From: Paenibacillus planticolens
GTDB taxonomy: Bacteria > Bacillota > Bacilli > Paenibacillales > NBRC-103111
Assembly: GCF_013141725.1 (NCBI RefSeq)
Contig: NZ_WHNZ01000022.1
Coordinates: 310,001-374,000 of the forward strand
Direction of reading: 5' to 3'
DNA: 64,000 bases
Positions within the stretch are counted from its first letter, which is position 1, and each line of letters begins with the position of its first letter. The translations under genes were made by a program, and so were the position numbers. The notes below the pieces were generated by a model. That model did no database searches. It saw nothing but the letters and a program-made list of their open reading frames with translations, and had not been told where the DNA came from. Below, piece by piece: positions 60,484 through 64,000 of the stretch.

Positions 60484-61913
60484 AAGCCCCCTTTGTTTTG
60501 AGTGAACTCCTCGTTCTTCCTGTTAAACAATACGAATGAAACCACCATGAATCCGATAGCTAAGATACCACCGCTAAAGTAGGCATGTTGAAACCCCTCC
60601 GTCCTGAATACTGACAATGCACCTGCAGATTCAGCAGCGTTCCCGGCACTAACCGAAACAAATAGCGCAATTCCCATTGCCCCGCCAAGATTACGGAACA
60701 TAGCGAAGGTACCGGAAGCTATATTCAAGTGTTCTTCGGGAATGGATAGCGTGCTAAGCGTCAAACTGGCAATGGCTATCATGCCAATCCCAAATCCCGC
60801 CAAAGTCAGACAGCCAATAAACAAGCCTATTGAAGAAGATTGCAAAGGAAGTGTTCCAAGCAGAACAAAACTAAGGATTGAAATGGCATACCCGATCGTA
60901 AGAGGGATTCGACTACCGATTTTATCGATCATTTTACCTATGAAAGGTGATATGAGCAGTAAACTGACAGATAATGGCGTCATGAGAATGGATGCTTTGA
61001 GTGTGCTGAAATGCAGGATGCGAGTTAAATACAGGGGGGAAATTATCATGGTTCCCATTAACAGGAGACCGCCTAGCGTATTTGATAAAAGTCCGGTTAC
61101 ATAATGATGATTTTTAAAAATGGCTAGCTCCATTAAGGGATTTGCTCGTATGGTTTGCGTCCATATAAATCCGCCTATCAGGAGTAAGGCGATGGAAAGC
61201 TGCCACCAGACGACCGGGCTTAACCAACCATGCTCCGCCACTTGCAGAAATCCATTGATACAGCAGAATAAGCCTATACTAAGTAAAATAGTTCCCCACC
61301 AGTCAAGTTTACCGGGCTGTATTTGATCTTGATAAGATATTAAGGCATTTCTTTGCAGAAACAACGCCATGAGGATAACAGGAATATTCAAATAGAATAC
61401 CCAATGCCAGCTGAACGCTTCTGTAATCAAACCGCCAAGACTCGGCCCTACGGCAATTGCCAATGCGCCTACCGCGCTCCATATCCCCATTGCCGCTCCC
61501 ACTTTTTCTTTGGGAACAATCGATCGAACCAAACTCATGCTGGCGGGAATGGCCATTGCACCGCCAATCCCTTGGAGCGTCCTTGCTGCGATGAGAAGCG
61601 AAGCAGTTGGAGCTATAGCACATAGAAGCGAGCTCAGCATGAATAACGTCAGTCCTAGTGAAAACATCCTTTTTTTCCCGTAGAGATCTGCAATTTTCCC
61701 CATAAAGATGAGAAGAATCGCGACTGTCATGGTGTAGGCATTCATGACCCATGCCGCCGTTTTTAGGGAAATAGCGAATTGATCGATCATCGTAGGCAGT
61801 GCTATATTGACAATCGTACTGTCAAGAAAGATAACAAACAATCCTAGACTAATCACGATCACCTGATACATTCCTGATGCTGTGGAGGGAGAACTTTTAC
61901 GTTCAACTTGCAT
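60480..61913 (-). CDS. DHA2-type (EmrB/QacA) MFS exporter
   Basis: 477-residue, 14-helix drug:H+ antiporter. Motifs: LDSTIVNIALPTM in helix 1, GKIADLYGKKRMF loop 2-3, GPSLGGLITEAFSWHWVFYLNIP (motif C and following) in helices 5-6. ATG 61913 has ggaaggtg upstream and trims 18 unsupported residues. It overlaps the LuxE-like gene by four nt, so it is translated with the pathway and likely exports the product or confers self-resistance. Confidence 0.9.
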   Translation of the reverse strand: MQVERKSSPSTASGMYQVIVISLGLFVIFLDSTIVNIALPTMIDQFAISLKTAAWVMNAYTMTVAILLIFMGKIADLYGKKRMFSLGLTLFMLSSLLCAIAPTASLLIAARTLQGIGGAMAIPASMSLVRSIVPKEKVGAAMGIWSAVGALAIAVGPSLGGLITEAFSWHWVFYLNIPVILMALFLQRNALISYQDQIQPGKLDWWGTILLSIGLFCCINGFLQVAEHGWLSPVVWWQLSIALLLIGGFIWTQTIRANPLMELAIFKNHHYVTGLLSNTLGGLLLMGTMIISPLYLTRILHFSTLKASILMTPLSVSLLLISPFIGKMIDKIGSRIPLTIGYAISILSFVLLGTLPLQSSSIGLFIGCLTLAGFGIGMIAIASLTLSTLSIPEEHLNIASGTFAMFRNLGGAMGIALFVSVSAGNAAESAGALSVFRTEGFQHAYFSGGILAIGFMVVSFVLFNRKNEEFTQNKGGL

Positions 61914-61941
61914 CTGCAACTCACCTTCCGATCCTGATGTA

Positions 61942-61996
61942 AGCCATTCAACCGCCTTTGCAGGCAAGCAGCGAGTCCAACGATGGTTGAATGGCT
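61942..61996. repeat. 12-bp perfect inverted repeat with inner hairpin in the operon leader
   Basis: AGCCATTCAACC (61942-61953) and GGTTGAATGGCT (61985-61996) enclose a GCCT-AGGC mini-hairpin. No T-run follows on the minus strand, so it is more likely an mRNA-stability or processing structure than a terminator. It lies between the 30-residue gene and the exporter. Confidence 0.7.
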
Positions 61997-62014
61997 GTTA
62001 GACAAGCGCTTACC

Positions 62015-62107
62015 TCATTTCGACCGTTTCCGCATCATGCTGATGACGAAAAACGCGCAGCAGCACACCAGCAAACATCCAACAACAACCATAGTAATCG
62101 TAGACAC
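62015..62107 (-). CDS. 30-residue membrane peptide
   Basis: GTG start with an excellent aaaggaggagg seven nt upstream. Product begins VSTITMVVVGCLLVCCC and ends AFFVISMMRKRSK: one Cys-rich membrane helix with a basic cytoplasmic end. It sits between the AhpD-like gene (38 bp) and the exporter on the same strand, so it is probably part of the operon. Small single-helix peptides often bind and tune transporters; that role is inference. Confidence 0.65.
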   Translation of the reverse strand: MSTITMVVVGCLLVCCCAFFVISMMRKRSK

Positions 62108-62145
62108 TGTGCCTCCTCCTTTCATCGTTCACATACACAGAGCTT

Positions 62146-62835
62146 CTAATTCCTGGCTACGGCATCCGAATGATAGTCATAAGCATTAAGCGCATTTATG
62201 CCATGCGTCAAGACATAGCCTGCATTGGCAACACCGCCTACAAGCAACCCTTCCATGAGTTCTTCCGCTGTTCCGCCTAGCGCTTTAAATTTACGGGTAT
62301 GATTGTCGATACTATACGCGCAGCCATTCACATGAGCGATAACAACTGCAATCAACTGTTTCGTTTTGGCATCGATAGCCCCATCCGCCATTGCGGTGGA
62401 TTGGAATTGTTCGAAAGCTGCGAAGGTCTCTGGACGAGTTTCCTTAACCTGCGGCAGTTTGCTTGCATTACTCGTTGCGTACAGCTCATTTGAAACAAGA
62501 TCATGCATCGTATTCCATGCGTTTACGCTATGAAACAGTACCGTTTCCGCATTCACTGCACCTGCCACAAGAATAGCTTCCACCACTTCTTCAACAGAGC
62601 CTTCCAGCTTCTTGAATTTGCCTGTGTGAACGTCAATGCAGTAAGGACAACCTGTGACATGCGTCACGGCAACGGCAATTAATTCTTTCGTTCTCGAAGC
62701 AATCGCCTTCTCGGCGAAAGCTTCCCCCATAAACTGAAAAAACGCTTTGGAGCCTTGAGGCACAATTTCTTGCAATTCTGCGACTCTTTTCAAATTGCTG
62801 CGCTCATACAAAGAATTAGAATGATTCATATTCAT
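62146..62835 (-). CDS. Carboxymuconolactone decarboxylase/AhpD-like protein, tandem domain
   Basis: 229 residues made of two AhpD-type domains. The first (about 25-105) keeps the redox CxxC in VTGCPYCIDVHTGKF; the second (about 130-215) has CAYSIDNHTRKF, so its second Cys is Ser. AhpD-type proteins reduce peroxidase partners or decompose peroxides. ATG 62835 is favoured by gga-gg nine nt upstream. A consensus promoter overlapped by a MarR-type palindrome lies just before it. It appears to be the first gene of the long biosynthetic operon. Confidence 0.88.
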   Translation of the reverse strand: MNMNHSNSLYERSNLKRVAELQEIVPQGSKAFFQFMGEAFAEKAIASRTKELIAVAVTHVTGCPYCIDVHTGKFKKLEGSVEEVVEAILVAGAVNAETVLFHSVNAWNTMHDLVSNELYATSNASKLPQVKETRPETFAAFEQFQSTAMADGAIDAKTKQLIAVVIAHVNGCAYSIDNHTRKFKALGGTAEELMEGLLVGGVANAGYVLTHGINALNAYDYHSDAVARN

Positions 62836-62865
62836 TTCCATATTCCTCCATTTCTTCATTTCGAA

Positions 62866-62898
62866 TATTATGATATCTAACTTATTTTCAGCTGTCAA
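62866..62898 (-). promoter_or_regulatory. Promoter with overlapping operator of the AhpD-like gene and operon
   Basis: TTGACA (62893-62898), 17-nt spacer, TATCAT (62870-62875) on the minus strand. The sequence GTTAGATATCATAAT covers the end of the spacer and the -10, a one-arm-degenerate version of the palindrome at 63008-63021, so a bound MarR dimer would block RNA polymerase. Confidence 0.75.
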
Positions 62899-63007
62899 CA
62901 TATATATATTTCGACTTTATTTTGTAAAATATTTATAAAAATCCACACTTTTCATGAAAAATACGTTATAATGACTGTAAAAATAATATATAGCCAATGC
63001 GTTGTAA

Positions 63008-63021
63008 GTTAGATATCTAAC
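63008..63021. promoter_or_regulatory. 14-bp palindrome, probable MarR operator
   Basis: Perfect GTTAGATATCTAAC between marR and the AhpD-like gene, about 110 bp upstream of the promoter at 62866-62898. Same core as 63746-63757. Confidence 0.7.
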
Positions 63022-63028
63022 TATATAC

Positions 63029-63062
63029 ATAAAAAAACGCCTATAATCAAATTAGAAGCGCT
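63029..63062 (-). terminator. Terminator of marR
   Basis: On the minus strand CGCTTCTAAT pairs with ATTATAGGCG (one mismatch, one wobble) around TTG, followed by TTTTTTT. Confidence 0.78.
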
Positions 63063-63069
63063 CGCCTAC

Positions 63070-63498
63070 CTAGCCTTGAAAATTGCTGTCAACACGCTTC
63101 ATCCAGTGCAGCATCAAAGCGATCTCTTGCTCGGAAAATCCTTGGCGGATCATCTTCTCGCCTTCTTCGACGATGGCCAAACAAGCCTCTTTAATAGAGG
63201 AACCCTTCTCCGTCAAAAAAATCCGGTTAATACGGGTATCCAACTTATCTTGCACACGTTTGATCATTCCTCGCTCTTCTAAACCGCGCAGCAGGAAGGT
63301 CATGGAGGCCGGTTGAATACCGAGAATTTGAACCATATCTTTCTGGGTGCAGCCTTCTTGTTCCCACAGAATCATAAGAACACCGAGCTGAGAGTTCGTG
63401 ACGCCCTGCTCATCCAGCCGCTGATCCAAATAATTGCAGGCATTGCGGTAATTCTTTTTTAACCAAAATCCAATAGATTCATGTAGTGTAGCTTTCAT
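63070..63498 (-). CDS. MarR family transcriptional regulator
   Basis: 142-residue winged-helix repressor. QLGVLMILWEQEGCTQKDMV and ILGIQPASMTFLLRGLEERG form the DNA-binding helices (40-85), with the wing KLDTRINRIFLTEKG near 95. Three Cys (residues near 20, 51 and 110) leave open redox sensing, which would suit the AhpD-like target. ggagaacc lies before the ATG. It probably represses its own transcription unit and the operon at 62835-51374 through the TTAGATATCTAA sites. Confidence 0.9.
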   Translation of the reverse strand: MKATLHESIGFWLKKNYRNACNYLDQRLDEQGVTNSQLGVLMILWEQEGCTQKDMVQILGIQPASMTFLLRGLEERGMIKRVQDKLDTRINRIFLTEKGSSIKEACLAIVEEGEKMIRQGFSEQEIALMLHWMKRVDSNFQG

Positions 63499-63586
63499 GT
63501 TGGTTCTCCCTTTACAAGTTGCTTCTCCGTTATATAGCCATTATATACGATCACCTCACTGATGAACATATTGTAAGCAAGCAGAT

Positions 63587-63718
63587 TCAGCGCTGACTTC
63601 TGGACATTTTCCTCTTAGCGTTCCAGTACGAAATCCAACCAGCCGTATAACAGATGAGACAGCCGAAAAACTTCGGCTTGAGCATTGAATTTTGAGGATT
63701 GATCGGGCACGATTTCAT
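63587..63718 (-). CDS. 43-residue peptide upstream of marR
   Basis: ATG 63718 has aaggggg about six nt upstream. Product MKSCPINPQNSMLKPKFFGC then LICYTAGWISYWNAKRKMSR: one short hydrophobic helix followed by a basic end. It is the first frame after the strong promoter and operator at 63746-63790 and precedes marR by 88 bp. A longer overlapping frame in another register has no ribosome site. Function unknown. Confidence 0.5.
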   Translation of the reverse strand: MKSCPINPQNSMLKPKFFGCLICYTAGWISYWNAKRKMSRSQR

Positions 63719-63745
63719 GTTTGCACCCCCTTCTCCGAGATTTAA

Positions 63746-63790
63746 TTAGATATCTAAATATATAGTAGGACACAAAGAAGTTTATGTCAA
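63746..63790 (-). promoter_or_regulatory. Promoter and operator of the 43-aa peptide/marR unit
   Basis: TTGACA (63785-63790), 17-nt spacer, TACTAT (63762-63767). The palindrome TTAGATATCTAA (63746-63757) lies where transcription starts, fitting autorepression by MarR. Confidence 0.8.
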
Positions 63791-63804
63791 TATTTCCCAC
63801 AAAA

Positions 63805-63835
63805 TAAAGGCACCTTCCAAAGGAAAGTGCCTTTA
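63805..63835 (-). terminator. Terminator of the ABC ATPase gene
   Basis: AAAGGCACCTTCC and GGAAAGTGCCTTT arms around AAA; minus strand continues TATTTTG. Confidence 0.8.
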
Positions 63836-63843
63836 CGTCCTCC

Positions 63844-64000
63844 TTATGCCTCATCACTCGTCAGATCATTCGCAGGAATTGAGAGCCACGGACGATCGCT
63901 CCGCCAGTTCACCTCTACCTCCGTCTCGAAAAAGGAAGATAAGCCGGCGCTTGTCAGCACATCGCGTGACAGACCCTTCGCAAACACCTCACCGCGGCGG
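63844..64000 (-). CDS. ABC transporter ATP-binding protein, C-terminal fragment
   Basis: The frame enters from the right edge and ends at TAA (63844-63846). Visible residues RRGEVFAKGLSRDVLTSAG then LSSFFETEVEVNWRSDRPWL match the tail that follows the H-loop in FepC/FhuC/BtuD-type importer ATPases (GxVFAxG--xEVLT). Only about 52 residues are present, so the substrate class (siderophore, heme or cobalamin) is a guess. Confidence 0.65.
   Translation of the reverse strand, partial: RRGEVFAKGLSRDVLTSAGLSSFFETEVEVNWRSDRPWLSIPANDLTSDEA

Noticed and set aside
63615..63857. 80-codon minus-strand frame near the right end
   Set aside because: It spans a terminator, a promoter and an operator and has no ribosome site; a 43-codon frame in another register fits the signals better.

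Overview
The window looks like a chromosomal segment of a Paenibacillus-like member of the Bacillota. The support is the DUF4178/DUF4247 pair, a T-box serine leader, yybP-ykoY and GEMM riboswitches, AGGAGG-type ribosome sites with frequent TTG/GTG starts, a YtpB-type terpene synthase, a DUF4015 hydrolase and sigma-A promoters of TTGACA-17-TATAAT type. Genus is inferred; no rRNA or tRNA gene is present to fix it.

Layout. 1-12.9 kb is housekeeping and unlinked genes: a partial Nramp Mn/Fe importer with an MntR-like box, a GNAT, xylulokinase, a candidate 6S-like RNA, a DUF624 membrane protein, a DEAD-box helicase, DUF4178/DUF4247, YitT, TatA, an MFS protein, a DUF4015 hydrolase and a D-2-hydroxyacid dehydrogenase. 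12.9-17.6 kb (minus) holds a divergent seryl-tRNA synthetase behind a T-box, pfkA, and a YtpB-type terpene synthase with two unknown partners. 17.7-27.2 kb is transport-rich: MATE-like, MFS, an ABC ATPase/permease/adaptor trio, nitroreductase, and MMPL divergent from TetR. 27.3-28.1 kb is a gene-free stretch with a dispersed palindromic repeat, a 36/37-bp tandem array and twin operator-like palindromes. These precede the glucosaminate-type (Dga) operon at 28.2-32.9 kb: deacetylase, ammonia lyase, aldolase, kinase and GntR.

33-45.7 kb carries a cold-shock protein, methyltransferases, a Mn riboswitch driving a TerC protein with a C-terminal AbrB-like hairpin, oligoendopeptidase F with two possible starts, LapA, DUF92, a GAF/HD-GYP phosphodiesterase, FAH, CapA, a phosphoesterase and a THUMP RNA methyltransferase. 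45.7-49.4 kb is an AT-rich decay zone: a second copy of the dispersed repeat, two tandem copies of an unknown two-gene cassette (startless C-terminal fragment plus a 229-aa partner; the first copy is broken), a DUF2798 gene and a VOC remnant. A c-di-GMP-I riboswitch at 49.8 kb precedes a 99-aa unknown protein.

The most interesting region is 51.4-63.8 kb (minus). Tightly packed and partly overlapping genes encode an AhpD-like protein, a 30-aa membrane peptide, a DHA2 exporter, a LuxE-like acyl-protein synthetase, an IscU-like scaffold, a NifS-like cysteine desulfurase, an acyl carrier protein, a fatty acyl-AMP ligase, an ACP-KS polyketide synthase whose AT-like tail lacks the catalytic serine, a flavin monooxygenase and a phosphopantetheinyl transferase. 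A MarR regulator and a 43-aa peptide sit upstream, and copies of a TTAGATATCTAA-type palindrome overlap the promoters. I infer a MarR-controlled pathway that activates a fatty acid, extends it once or a few times on carrier proteins, and draws on dedicated sulfur-transfer or Fe-S machinery. The product is unknown. The window ends in the C-terminus of an ABC ATPase.
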